DNA of 53,135 nt, taken from assembly GCA_045588575.1 (NCBI GenBank), contig JAZNEJ010000004.1:1-53135 (forward strand), read 5' to 3'. This document shows positions 6,125-14,531 of this stretch, piece after piece. The notes under the pieces were generated by a model, which was given only the letters and a program-made list of their open reading frames with translations, made no database searches and was not told the origin of the DNA. The first letter of the stretch is position 1. Each line of letters starts with the position of its first letter. The stretch comes from RGIG5299 sp045588575 (lineage in GTDB: Bacteria > Bacillota > Clostridia > Oscillospirales > RGIG5299). The position numbers were made by a program, and so were the translations under genes.

Positions 6125-7375
6125 TTATTTAACCGAAACCTTAACGGTGGGGTTGCCGTAAACGCCGACGTTTAATCCTTCGGGAATTTCAATGAATACG
6201 GGAGCGGCTACATTACCGTTGCTTATTGTAAATGCAGAAGCATCAACCTTTAACGTTAAACGCTCGGGAGAGAGGCTTTCGAGGTCAGATGCCTTGCCTC
6301 TTAACGTTATCTTTAAGTTTTTAAGGGTTGTGGTTGCGGTTTTGCCTTCGGGCGAAATTATGCTGCTTATGGGGAGCGTAATTTCTTTTGTGGTAACGTC
6401 GGTGCCGAAAGAAAGCGTTACACTTGCGTTGGCATTCTGGCTGTTTTCAAGCTTTATTCCGTTAGGCAAAGGAATTGGTAAGCCGTTAAAAACGGTTTCC
6501 GAATTCGTAAGCCCTGCGGCGTTAACGCGCAGAAGAGTTATTGAAGAAATAAGCGAAAGTGTGGATTCTTCGCCTAAAACGGTTATTTTTTGCGGAGATA
6601 TAACTGCGTTCATAAAAGAAGCGTCATTTCCGCCGTAGCTGTTATAAATATCAACCGCTAAGTCAACCTCTTTGGTTTTAAAAATGTTTACGTCAACCAA
6701 GACCTGATTCGTATCGAAGGAGAGAAACGCGTTTGAAATTTCTTTTCCCTCGGCGTCGTAAAGCACGAACGGGAGATTTTTCTTAACCGAGCTGTTTAAG
6801 CCGCTTACGTCAACCTGAGTTTTAACCTGTGCGATACTGTTTACAATGCTTTCGGGGCCGGTTATAAGGATTGAAGAGGGAGATGTTTTAACCGAATCGA
6901 GAATATAATCGTCTGCAATGGTTCCGACGGGAGAAACGGTTATATCAACGCTTTTGGAGATTTTATTATCTATTTTAACGTCAATCTCGGTAACGCTTAC
7001 CTTTTCTAAGGTAAGAAGTTGGTTATCGTATTCGATTCTGATGGGAAGAGTATATTCACCCGCACCGGTAACCGAAGAAAAATCTATTTTCGCGGTAATA
7101 GAATCCTTTTTTACCGAGGCGATTTCCGCTCTGTTGCCTCTTAACGTTACGTTGACGTTTAAATTGACGGGACTTGCCAAAATGAGATTATTGTTTTGTG
7201 CAACGTGTCCGTTAAATTCGGAAGAAACGGAAATATTTCTGAATTCCTTTGAAATTTCAGGAGATTCAAGACCTACGACTATAAACCAAAAGGCAAAAGC
7301 CACAAGAAAAGAAATGATTTTTAAAACGCCGTTGTTGTTGAAAAAATCATTAAGAAAATTTTTAACCTTGCTCAT
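6125..7375 (-). CDS. cdaR: YbbR-domain protein, regulator of c-di-AMP synthase (CdaR)
   Basis: A 416-residue protein with an N-terminal membrane anchor (about residues 17-35, ISFLVAFAFWFIVV) and an extracytoplasmic part made of repeated YbbR domains (roughly four, each of 80-90 residues with V-x-V-ending beta-strand pairs). In Firmicutes CdaR binds and modulates the membrane diadenylate cyclase CdaA. Here it follows cdaA with the ATGA overlap (7372-7375), which implies translational coupling. In many relatives glmM is next in the operon, but here the operon ends with a terminator and a convergent glycosidase gene. Confidence 0.92.
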   Translation of the reverse strand: MSKVKNFLNDFFNNNGVLKIISFLVAFAFWFIVVGLESPEISKEFRNISVSSEFNGHVAQNNNLILASPVNLNVNVTLRGNRAEIASVKKDSITAKIDFSSVTGAGEYTLPIRIEYDNQLLTLEKVSVTEIDVKIDNKISKSVDITVSPVGTIADDYILDSVKTSPSSILITGPESIVNSIAQVKTQVDVSGLNSSVKKNLPFVLYDAEGKEISNAFLSFDTNQVLVDVNIFKTKEVDLAVDIYNSYGGNDASFMNAVISPQKITVLGEESTLSLISSITLLRVNAAGLTNSETVFNGLPIPLPNGIKLENSQNANASVTLSFGTDVTTKEITLPISSIISPEGKTATTTLKNLKITLRGKASDLESLSPERLTLKVDASAFTISNGNVAAPVFIEIPEGLNVGVYGNPTVKVSVK

Positions 7376-8229
7376 TTTTTATCCCAAACCTTTCCGAAGA
7401 ATTTTCGCTCTTTCTTTTCGGAAGGAGGAATTAAGGTGCTTGCAAGCTGTTCTTTAAAGCCTTCGCGGCTGAATCCTCTTTTTAAAACGCCGTTAATTGC
7501 AACCGAAACGGTGCCGGTTTCTTCCGAAACGATAACGACTATTGCATCGGTTGCCTCGGAAAGACCTATTCCCGCTCTGTGACGGGTTCCGAGTTCGGAT
7601 GATATCTCTTTATTTTCGGAAAGAGGGAATAGGCAAGCTGCCGCTACTATTTTGCCTTTGGAAACAACCACGCCGCCATCGTGAAGAGGCGAGTTGTGAA
7701 AGAAAATGTTTTCTAATAAAAGGTCGGAGCATTCGGCGTTTATGCCGGTGCCGGTATCGGTTATTTCACGAAGATGAGTTTCTCTTTCAAAGGCAATTAA
7801 AGCGCCCGTGCGGTTAGAGGCTAAATTGAAGACCGCTCTCGTTACCGCTTCAACATTTTCATCGGTAAAATCGTTTGATTTTGAGGAGTCTTCAATAAAC
7901 ATCATTGATTTTATGGTTTTTTTGCCGAACTGTTCCAAAATTTTTCTGAGCTCGGGCTGGAAGAGAATTATGAGTGCCAAAGCACCGAACTGAAGGGTTG
8001 ATTCCAAAATGAAATTAAGCGTTGTAAGCCCCAAAGCTTTTGAAACGCCGACGAAAAGTAAAACAAGCAAAATTCCCTTTAAAAGCTGGGTTGATTTTGT
8101 GTTCTGGAAAAATTTTAAAATGTAGTAAAAAATAAAAGTAACGATGAGAATATCGACGATATCCCAAAGGCGAATCGTCTGCAAGGTATTCCAAATAAAA
8201 AGACCGAAATTAGCTAAAGCTTCAAACAT
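7372..8229 (-). CDS. cdaA: Diadenylate cyclase CdaA
   Basis: A 285-residue membrane protein making cyclic di-AMP from two ATP. Three N-terminal membrane segments are followed by the DAC domain, with the two catalytic motifs PLHDGG (near residue 184; usual form DGA) and GTRHRAG (RHR near 216-218). c-di-AMP controls potassium/osmolyte transport and cell-wall homeostasis in Firmicutes. I chose ATG at 8229; a TTG four codons upstream is possible, and neither has a strong Shine-Dalgarno site. A TATAAT at 8278-8273 would start transcription about 35-40 bases ahead. It is co-transcribed with cdaR. Confidence 0.95.
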   Translation of the reverse strand: MFEALANFGLFIWNTLQTIRLWDIVDILIVTFIFYYILKFFQNTKSTQLLKGILLVLLFVGVSKALGLTTLNFILESTLQFGALALIILFQPELRKILEQFGKKTIKSMMFIEDSSKSNDFTDENVEAVTRAVFNLASNRTGALIAFERETHLREITDTGTGINAECSDLLLENIFFHNSPLHDGGVVVSKGKIVAAACLFPLSENKEISSELGTRHRAGIGLSEATDAIVVIVSEETGTVSVAINGVLKRGFSREGFKEQLASTLIPPSEKKERKFFGKVWDKK

Positions 8230-8272
8230 TTTTAAAACCAACCATAATAAAAATATAGATTAATACGCTTAT

Positions 8273-8278
8273 ATTATA
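8273..8278 (-). promoter_or_regulatory. Probable -10 element of the cdaA-cdaR operon
   Basis: TATAAT on the minus strand, 44 bp before the chosen start codon. No good -35 is seen at 16-18 bp; the best TTGTTT is 20 bp away. Confidence 0.45.
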
Positions 8279-8330
8279 ACATACAAATAAAGCAATAAAC
8301 AAGGGAAAATTTCAAAAAAATGAATATTTA

Positions 8331-8363
8331 TAAAAAAATAACCGCACTTTTTAAGGTGCGGTT
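8331..8363 (-). terminator. Terminator after the acyl-CoA ligase gene
   Basis: Stem AACCGCAC/GTGCGGTT (8340-8363) followed on the minus strand by ATTTTTTTA. Confidence 0.8.
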
Positions 8364-8374
8364 TGATTTTTAAT

Positions 8375-10111
8375 TCAGTCTTGAGCCTTTTTTGCCTCTT
8401 CTTCCTCTAAAACGCGGTAGGCAACCTTGCCAACGAGGGTTTTGGGAAGAGAATCTCTGAACTCAATATCGTAGGGTAGAGCGTATTTTGCAATGTTCTT
8501 TTTGCAGAAATTGAGTATTGCGGTTTTGGTCGTTTCGTTTGCGGGAACGCCGGGCTTAACCATAATAAACGCCTTTACCTTTTGCATTTTAAGGGAATCG
8601 TGAACGCCTATAACGCAACTCATATGGACAAGCTCGTGAGAATCTAAAATATTTTCGAGCTGTGCGGGGTAGATGTTATATCCCGAAGAAATAATCATTC
8701 TCTTAATTCTGCCCTTGAAATAGATAAATCCGTCTTTATCCATATAACCGAGGTCGCCGGTGTGAACCCAAGTAAAGCCGTCGGCGTGCTTGCGGAGCGT
8801 TTTCGCGGTTTCGACGGGATGACGTATATATTCCTGCATAACGGTTGGGCCTGCAAGAACTATTTCGCCTTCTTCACCGTAAGGAAGCTCGTTTTCAGTA
8901 TCGGGCTCGACGATTTTGTAGTAGGTGTCGGGGAAGGGAAGTCCGATACTTCCTTCCTTTGCGAGAGTTAAAGGAGTGAGGCATGATGCGGTAACGCATT
9001 CGGTTGTGCCGTAGCCTTCTCTTATTTGAATAGATGCGTTATGGTCGGCAAGGAATTTATCGAATTTCTTTTTAAGCTCAATGGAAAGAGAGTCGCCACC
9101 TGAGAAAACACCTTTAAGACAAGATAAATCAGCCTTATTCATGGAGGGAAGTCTTAAAAGAGCCTCATAAAGAGTGGGAACGCCGGCAATGAAGTTGCAA
9201 CGGTATTTGGTTATAAGCTTTGCATAGCTTTTTGCGGTGAAACGGGGAACTAAAATGCATCTGCCGCCGTTTGCGAGCATTGAATGAATACAAACACCGA
9301 GCCCGAAACCGTGGAAAATGGGCATTGCGGCAAGCATTTTGTCGCCGGGCTTAAACATTGGATTCATTGCGACTATTTGCGCCGAAAGAGCGTTGAAATT
9401 AAGGTTTGAAAGCAATATGCCTTTTGTGCCGCCCGTTGTTCCGCCCGAATAGAGAATTACCGCAGGGTCGTTGGCAGTGCGCTTAACGGCGTAATTCCAA
9501 AAACAAGCATTTCCCAAACGCAAGAAATCTTTCCACTGAATTACGGGAGCATCTTTGGGGATTTTCTTTATTTTCCAGTTTTCAGTGAGCATATAGCCTG
9601 CTTTGATGGGCTTTGATAATTCATCGCGAATGCGGGCAATTATAACGTTTACTATCTTTGTATTTTTGCGGATTGATTCAATTTTATTATAAAACTGGTC
9701 GAGCGTTATAACGGTTAAACTTTCCGATTCGTTTAAATAAAATTCAATTTCCTTTTCTGCCGAAAGAGGATGAACCATATTCGCAATACCGCCTACAAGG
9801 TTTACGGCGTAGAACATATAGATTGCCTGCGGACAGTTGGGCATTGCAATCGTTACCTTATCACCCTCGCGAATTCCTATTGTTTTTAACGATTTCGCAC
9901 AGGCTTCAATCATCTTAATAAGCTTGCGATAGGTGGTTTTTTTGCCCATAAAATCGAAAGCGACCTTGTCGGGATATTCGTCGGCTATAAGCTTTATTTT
10001 TTCAAAAATAGAGCCTTGAAAATAGTCCAAATGAGCGGGGGTTTCACCTAAAAATGAATACCACGGAGTTTTCACGGTATTATTGGCGTTTAAAAAAATT
10101 GAATCTGTCAT
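8375..10111 (-). CDS. AMP-forming acyl-CoA synthetase (fatty-acid type)
   Basis: A 578-residue adenylate-forming enzyme (ANL superfamily). The ATP-binding loop is YSGGTTGGTKG near residue 218; the adenine motif is GYGTTE; the hinge region reads HTGDLGYMDKDGFIYFKGR; the catalytic lysine is in LPKTLVGKVAYR near residue 565. The size and motif forms fit long- or medium-chain fatty acyl-CoA ligases, which activate acids with ATP and CoA. Its ATG overlaps the stop of the upstream acyltransferase-like gene by one base (TAATG), so the two products are likely made together and act in one pathway. The substrate cannot be read from sequence. Confidence 0.88.
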   Translation of the reverse strand: MTDSIFLNANNTVKTPWYSFLGETPAHLDYFQGSIFEKIKLIADEYPDKVAFDFMGKKTTYRKLIKMIEACAKSLKTIGIREGDKVTIAMPNCPQAIYMFYAVNLVGGIANMVHPLSAEKEIEFYLNESESLTVITLDQFYNKIESIRKNTKIVNVIIARIRDELSKPIKAGYMLTENWKIKKIPKDAPVIQWKDFLRLGNACFWNYAVKRTANDPAVILYSGGTTGGTKGILLSNLNFNALSAQIVAMNPMFKPGDKMLAAMPIFHGFGLGVCIHSMLANGGRCILVPRFTAKSYAKLITKYRCNFIAGVPTLYEALLRLPSMNKADLSCLKGVFSGGDSLSIELKKKFDKFLADHNASIQIREGYGTTECVTASCLTPLTLAKEGSIGLPFPDTYYKIVEPDTENELPYGEEGEIVLAGPTVMQEYIRHPVETAKTLRKHADGFTWVHTGDLGYMDKDGFIYFKGRIKRMIISSGYNIYPAQLENILDSHELVHMSCVIGVHDSLKMQKVKAFIMVKPGVPANETTKTAILNFCKKNIAKYALPYDIEFRDSLPKTLVGKVAYRVLEEEEAKKAQD

Positions 10112-10989
10112 TAATAATCAATCTCGCTTTCAATATTTTCAGTCAATAATTCGGGATTTTCGAGGAGCTTTTTAAGTAATCTTATGGATTTGGAATAATA
10201 ATAACCGTCTGCCAAACGCTCGTCGATTGTTAAGCCGAGCTCTAAGGTTTCTCTCATTTCAACATTACCGTTTTCGTCGAAATAAGGGCTTAATTTTTTC
10301 TCGCCTATAACGCAGAAAATGGAGGTTGTACCCCAGTTTGTGAGGTGATGATAACCGCATTTGAGCTTTATGGAGCCGAGGTTAGAGAGTAAAACGGTTG
10401 AATAATAAGGGTCGCTTGCAATGAGAGATTTCGGCACCTTGCCGTGACGGTCAAGAAATCGCATAAATCTTAAAACGGCCTTTAAAATAAAACGAGGAAT
10501 TTTGCTAAACGAGTCCATTGCTGCGCTTGAAGCATCCTTCTTTTCGCTTCGGCAAGAGTAAATTTGCGATTTTATTTTGTCGGTTAAGGTGAAGAAATTA
10601 TCGCCGTCATTTGCATAAAGGAAAGCAAGACCTTCATCGGAAGAATCTTTAAAAACCTTTTTTACGGTGAATGCTGCCGCAATATGATTTCTTTGATAAA
10701 TGTTTTTGTTTGCAATAAATCTGTTCAGTTTCGGGCGGAGCTTAACCGTTTTAAGCATTGCAACGGTAATTACGTGAAAAAGCTTATAACGGAAATCTTT
10801 ATCGGGGTTTTGGGCGTTTTGTTTTTCCAACCAAGCGTTTATATTTGTGAGGTCTACTTTAACTGAAATATAGGCCTCGTTGTCGCAGCGGTTGGGATAA
10901 AGCATTGGCATAAGAAGATGCATTGAATTTATGTCGCGAATTAAAGTGCCGTCTCTTCTGTCGCCAAAACGTCTTTTTTGTTTTTTCAT
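10111..10989 (-). CDS. CoA-dependent acyltransferase-like protein (CAT/E2 fold), active His replaced
   Basis: A 292-residue protein resembling the catalytic domain of 2-oxoacid dehydrogenase E2 and chloramphenicol acetyltransferases, without any lipoyl or E1/E3-binding domain. The C-terminal DERLADG (about residue 258) aligns with the catalytic DHRxxDG signature, but the His is Glu. LLSNLGSIKLKCGYHHLTNWG and CVIGEKK match the preceding E2 core strands. It is translationally coupled to an acyl-CoA ligase (TAATG), which would supply acyl-CoA. Either the protein uses another catalytic residue or it has lost transferase activity and binds acyl-CoA. A consensus promoter lies at 11060-11032. No lipoate or dehydrogenase genes are near. 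Confidence 0.75.
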   Translation of the reverse strand: MKKQKRRFGDRRDGTLIRDINSMHLLMPMLYPNRCDNEAYISVKVDLTNINAWLEKQNAQNPDKDFRYKLFHVITVAMLKTVKLRPKLNRFIANKNIYQRNHIAAAFTVKKVFKDSSDEGLAFLYANDGDNFFTLTDKIKSQIYSCRSEKKDASSAAMDSFSKIPRFILKAVLRFMRFLDRHGKVPKSLIASDPYYSTVLLSNLGSIKLKCGYHHLTNWGTTSIFCVIGEKKLSPYFDENGNVEMRETLELGLTIDERLADGYYYSKSIRLLKKLLENPELLTENIESEIDY

Positions 10990-11031
10990 AAACTTCTCCT
11001 GAAATATGAATAATTTGAAAACACAAGAATT

Positions 11032-11060
11032 ATTATAAAGGAATTAATAAAAATAGTCAA
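11032..11060 (-). promoter_or_regulatory. Promoter of the acyltransferase-ligase operon
   Basis: Minus strand TTGACT (11060-11055), 17 bp, TATAAT (11037-11032). Confidence 0.75.
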
Positions 11061-11113
11061 CTGTTTCTATTAAATATATAAAAGACATAAATTTTTACAA
11101 GAGAAAAGGAAAA

Positions 11114-11143
11114 CAAAAAATCCGCTGTTAAGGCGGATTTTTA
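11114..11143 (-). terminator. Terminator after the M23 peptidase gene
   Basis: Minus strand stem AAAATCCGC/GCGGATTTT followed by T residues. Confidence 0.8.
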
Positions 11144-11147
11144 AAGG

Positions 11148-12668
11148 CTATTTAATGTATTTCAAGGGATTTACGCGCTCTTTGTTAACCCAAAGTTCCA
11201 AATGCAAGTGGTTGCCGGTGCTGTTTCCGGTTGAGCCTACTTGGGCGATGGTTTGACCTTGGTAAACCTTATCTCCTTTTTTAACCAAAAGCTTTTTGCA
11301 GTGAGCGTAATAGCTTATAACACCCTTCTGGTGTTCAACTTTAACGAGATAACCAAATCCGTTTGTGCTCCATCCTGCGTAAATAACGGTGCCTGCATCT
11401 ATTGCGAAAATAGGAGTTCCGGAGCTTGCGCCATAGTCAACGCCGTAGTGGTCCGTGCCGAAAACCTGACGGTATTCTTCGTCGAGGAAAAGAGAAGTTA
11501 TTTTATATTTTCCTTTTGTGATGGGCGAAATAAAGCTTCCCGTGGGGGCAATGGTTTTTGTGCCCTTGGTTACCTCACGGTTTACAACTTTCTTTAAAAC
11601 GATTGTTTTTTCGGTTATTCTCGACTGCTCCTCGCCGTTTACGAGAGTAACTATATCGGTGTATTCGGTGGTGCCGTTTGAACCCTTAACGTTTACGACA
11701 GACTGGTTTTCAAACATAGTTCTGTCGTTGGTGGTTATGGTTTTGTATTTTACCTGCTTGGTGTAAACGACTGTTTTTTCAACCCTTACGTCAAGCGGAT
11801 ATTCGGGCGCCGAAACGTAAAGCTTGGTTCCCGCTTTTAATGAATTAAAGTTATAATCGGGGTTTAAAAGCTTTAGTTGAGTTTGGGTGAGGTCGTATTT
11901 TGCGGCAATATCGGCAAGCTTATCGCCTTTTTTAACGGTTACCGTTCTGTTATCGGCAGGTGCGGTAAGCTTTAAGAAAAGCTCGTCTATCGTTGCGGCT
12001 TTGCTTTTTGAGTAAAGACCTCTTTTGAATTCGACTTTATTTAAAACCGTTATGGTTTCTTTTATTGCATCAGGGTCGGAATAAAGCGCTTTGATGCGCT
12101 CGAAAAGCTCCTGAAGCTCACTTTCATAGGGATAGGTACCGACAAGCTCGCCGTCAACAAAAACACCGAACGATTTTCCCATTGAAATTTCGGCTTCTTC
12201 GGAAAGAATGGCGTTTATATCATCTTTGTCCGAAAGAAGATTTTTTTCGGTAAACGAAAGAGAATAAACGGGTTGACTGTCGAAATAAAAATTGGAGCCT
12301 ATTTTTGCGGTATATTCGTTTTCAATTGTTTCGAGAGCCGATAAAAATTCAGCTTTATTTTTAACGATAAACTCCGAAGCGCCCATTCTGACTTTTACTC
12401 CAAAGGAGTAGTTTGTTAAAATGAAAGCGGAAATGCCTATTATAACCGACCAACCGGCCAAAAGACAAACGAAGGGAAGATAGCGCTTGAAGGGGGAGTT
12501 TTGAAAGGAATTAACGACGTATTTAAAAGTGTAGATTAAAAATATTGAAAAACGGTCGCAAAAGCGGGCAAACGCACCTTTTTGCTTTCTGAATTCTTCG
12601 GTTTTTGCAAAGTTTTCAAAAAGACCGGTTAAAAAACGGTGTTTTTTTCTAACGCTTTTTTTCTTCAA
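11148..12668 (-). CDS. Membrane-anchored M23 peptidase with LysM and G5 domains
   Basis: A 506-residue protein. A basic cytoplasmic N-terminus and one membrane segment (about residues 64-86) anchor it. Then come a region of unknown fold, a LysM domain (TVKKGDKLADIAAKYDLTQ, about 248-292) for peptidoglycan binding, a G5-type beta domain (about 295-370) and a C-terminal M23 metallopeptidase. The zinc ligands are visible as HYGVDYG and HLHLELW. The enzyme would cut peptide cross-links in peptidoglycan during growth, division or sporulation. It starts at TTG (12668-12666), about eight bases after a strong AAAGGAG site; no ATG in frame fits better. It is divergent from the D,D-carboxypeptidase gene, which also acts on the wall. 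Confidence 0.88.
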   Translation of the reverse strand: MKKKSVRKKHRFLTGLFENFAKTEEFRKQKGAFARFCDRFSIFLIYTFKYVVNSFQNSPFKRYLPFVCLLAGWSVIIGISAFILTNYSFGVKVRMGASEFIVKNKAEFLSALETIENEYTAKIGSNFYFDSQPVYSLSFTEKNLLSDKDDINAILSEEAEISMGKSFGVFVDGELVGTYPYESELQELFERIKALYSDPDAIKETITVLNKVEFKRGLYSKSKAATIDELFLKLTAPADNRTVTVKKGDKLADIAAKYDLTQTQLKLLNPDYNFNSLKAGTKLYVSAPEYPLDVRVEKTVVYTKQVKYKTITTNDRTMFENQSVVNVKGSNGTTEYTDIVTLVNGEEQSRITEKTIVLKKVVNREVTKGTKTIAPTGSFISPITKGKYKITSLFLDEEYRQVFGTDHYGVDYGASSGTPIFAIDAGTVIYAGWSTNGFGYLVKVEHQKGVISYYAHCKKLLVKKGDKVYQGQTIAQVGSTGNSTGNHLHLELWVNKERVNPLKYIK

Positions 12669-12796
12669 AACACATCTCTCCTTTCTTAAAAAATCGCATA
12701 ATAAGACAATTATATAACATATTATACTATTTTAACTGACAAATATCAAGAGGTAGATTTTTCTTTTAACAGTTTTTTTACTTTAACGGTAAAAGG

Positions 12797-12826
12797 TTGA
12801 CAATAAAGAATAAGCTATGTTATAAT
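12797..12826 (+). promoter_or_regulatory. Promoter of the D,D-carboxypeptidase gene
   Basis: TTGACA (12797-12802), 18 bp, TATAAT (12821-12826), 38 bp before the start codon. The divergent M23 gene has AT-rich -10-like sequences around 12710-12730 but no clear -35. Confidence 0.75.
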
Positions 12827-12863
12827 TTGTATTTATGAGAGTAAAGAAAGGAGAAAATGCATA

Positions 12864-14513
12864 ATGAAAAAGAAAAGCAAGTTAAATTTAAGCGCGGTTA
12901 TTTCGCTTGCCGTTGCCGCATTTCTTCTTTTGGGCGTATTCTTCATTGTTCTTTACTCGGTTACAGAGGAAACGGGAGGCTCAAGCAGCTTTGCGAGCAG
13001 TGAAGAAGAACCGAGTTCATTGCCTTCACAGCCTATTTTGCCCTCGGTTGACGTATCTTATCCCGACGATTCCGAAATAGAAGACCCTGAAAACCCCATA
13101 ACTTCGGAATCTTCAAGCGAGGCGGCAAAGCCGAAGCCCGTTTATTCCTTCAATCCTCGCCACGCCATAATTTACGAGGCGGCTAAGGACTACATTCACT
13201 ACGAAAAAAATATAGACGTTCAAATACATCCCGCATCAACCACTAAAATAATTACCGCAATGGTCGTTTTAAAATATTTGGATTTAGACGCCGTTTTAGA
13301 GGTTGGCGTTGAGAGAAGCTTAGTTGAAAAAGACGCAAGCGTTATAGGCCTTTCGATAGGCGACAGAATGACCGTTAAAGAGCTTCTTACCGCAATGCTT
13401 ATTTCATCGGGCGGAGATGCGGCTTATACTCTTGCAGTTAACGCCGCAAAGGCGGCAAGGCTTTTGCCTCCGGAACCCGAATCTTCGGAAACAACGTCAT
13501 CGGAAAGTGATTCGAGCCTTGAAAATTCTTCTGAAGAAAACTCAAGCGAAGACGAAAGCAGCGAACAGGAAGTAAGTTCTGATATTGCTTCAAACGAAGG
13601 CTTGTTGGAAACCTTAATTCCGGAGCTTACGGAGGAAGAAGAGGCTTCCAAGCTCATTCTCTATTTTGAGGAGCTCGTTAACACCTACGCCGAGCTTAAC
13701 GGATATGAGGATTGCTTTTTTGAAACTCCCGACGGCTACGATTCGGAAAATCAAAGAGTTACCGTGAGAAGCCTTGCAAAAATAATGGCAGACGCAATGA
13801 AAAACGAAGAAATTCGCAAAATAGTTGCAACTCCTTATTATGAGTTTACCTTTACTTCAACCGGAAAAACAAAGCTTGCTTATAACACGAATAAGCTTTT
13901 GCGTCCCACAAGCGTTTATTTTTCGCCTTACGTAACCGGTATTAAAACGGGCACGACGAGCGGCGCGGGTAATTGCTTGGCAACCGAGGTTTACATAAAC
14001 GGACGTTATTTTATTGTTATTACCATGAACGCCAAAAACGATGAATTTAGGTACAAAGACATATTAAATCTTATAGAAATGTGCAAGGAGCTTCCCGAGA
14101 TTGAAACAGAATCGAGTGTTGTTCCCGATGACAGCTCCGATTTGCCGGAAAGCAACACTTTTTCAAGCAACACTTCTTCAAGCAACGTTGATTCAGAAGT
14201 AAGCTCTGATTTACCCGAAAACAGCTCGGATACTTCTCTTGAAAGCTCTCAAACTCCCGATTCCGATGTAAGCTCGGATGAAAATACAACTTCCGACATT
14301 ACTTCGAGCGAGCCTGAAAATTCGAGTGATGGAACAAGCGTTCCCGATAATTCAAGCGAAACGGAGAGCGAGCCTGAAAGCTCAAACGACGTAACGAGCG
14401 TTCCCGATAGCTCAAGCGAAACGGAAAGCGAGCCGGAAACTTCTTTGCCCGAAAGCGAAGCATCGAGCGAGATAAGCTCAGAGGAAAACGAATCGACAGA
14501 GTCTTTGGAATAA
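12864..14513 (+). CDS. D-alanyl-D-alanine carboxypeptidase (S11) with Ser/Glu-rich inserts
   Basis: A 549-residue penicillin-binding protein of the S11 (PBP5/DacA-like) family. Membrane anchor at about residues 9-31. Active-site motifs are STTK (125-128), SGG (182-184, where family members normally have SxN) and KTG (361-363). A Ser/Glu-rich low-complexity stretch (about 205-245) is inserted between the second and third motifs, another lies at 39-90 just outside the membrane, and a third forms the whole tail (about 425-549). The enzyme trims the terminal D-Ala of peptidoglycan stem peptides. The inserts look like acidic surface linkers and have a strongly biased codon pattern. The 18-bp gap to the next gene suggests co-transcription with the acyl-CoA ligase. 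Confidence 0.88.
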   Translation: MKKKSKLNLSAVISLAVAAFLLLGVFFIVLYSVTEETGGSSSFASSEEEPSSLPSQPILPSVDVSYPDDSEIEDPENPITSESSSEAAKPKPVYSFNPRHAIIYEAAKDYIHYEKNIDVQIHPASTTKIITAMVVLKYLDLDAVLEVGVERSLVEKDASVIGLSIGDRMTVKELLTAMLISSGGDAAYTLAVNAAKAARLLPPEPESSETTSSESDSSLENSSEENSSEDESSEQEVSSDIASNEGLLETLIPELTEEEEASKLILYFEELVNTYAELNGYEDCFFETPDGYDSENQRVTVRSLAKIMADAMKNEEIRKIVATPYYEFTFTSTGKTKLAYNTNKLLRPTSVYFSPYVTGIKTGTTSGAGNCLATEVYINGRYFIVITMNAKNDEFRYKDILNLIEMCKELPEIETESSVVPDDSSDLPESNTFSSNTSSSNVDSEVSSDLPENSSDTSLESSQTPDSDVSSDENTTSDITSSEPENSSDGTSVPDNSSETESEPESSNDVTSVPDSSSETESEPETSLPESEASSEISSEENESTESLE

Positions 14514-14531
14514 AACTTATGGAGAAAAAAT

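Noticed and set aside
10684..10866. Short antisense ORFs inside the large minus-strand genes
   Set aside because: No ribosome binding sites and no similarity to known proteins; they mirror the codon bias of the real gene.
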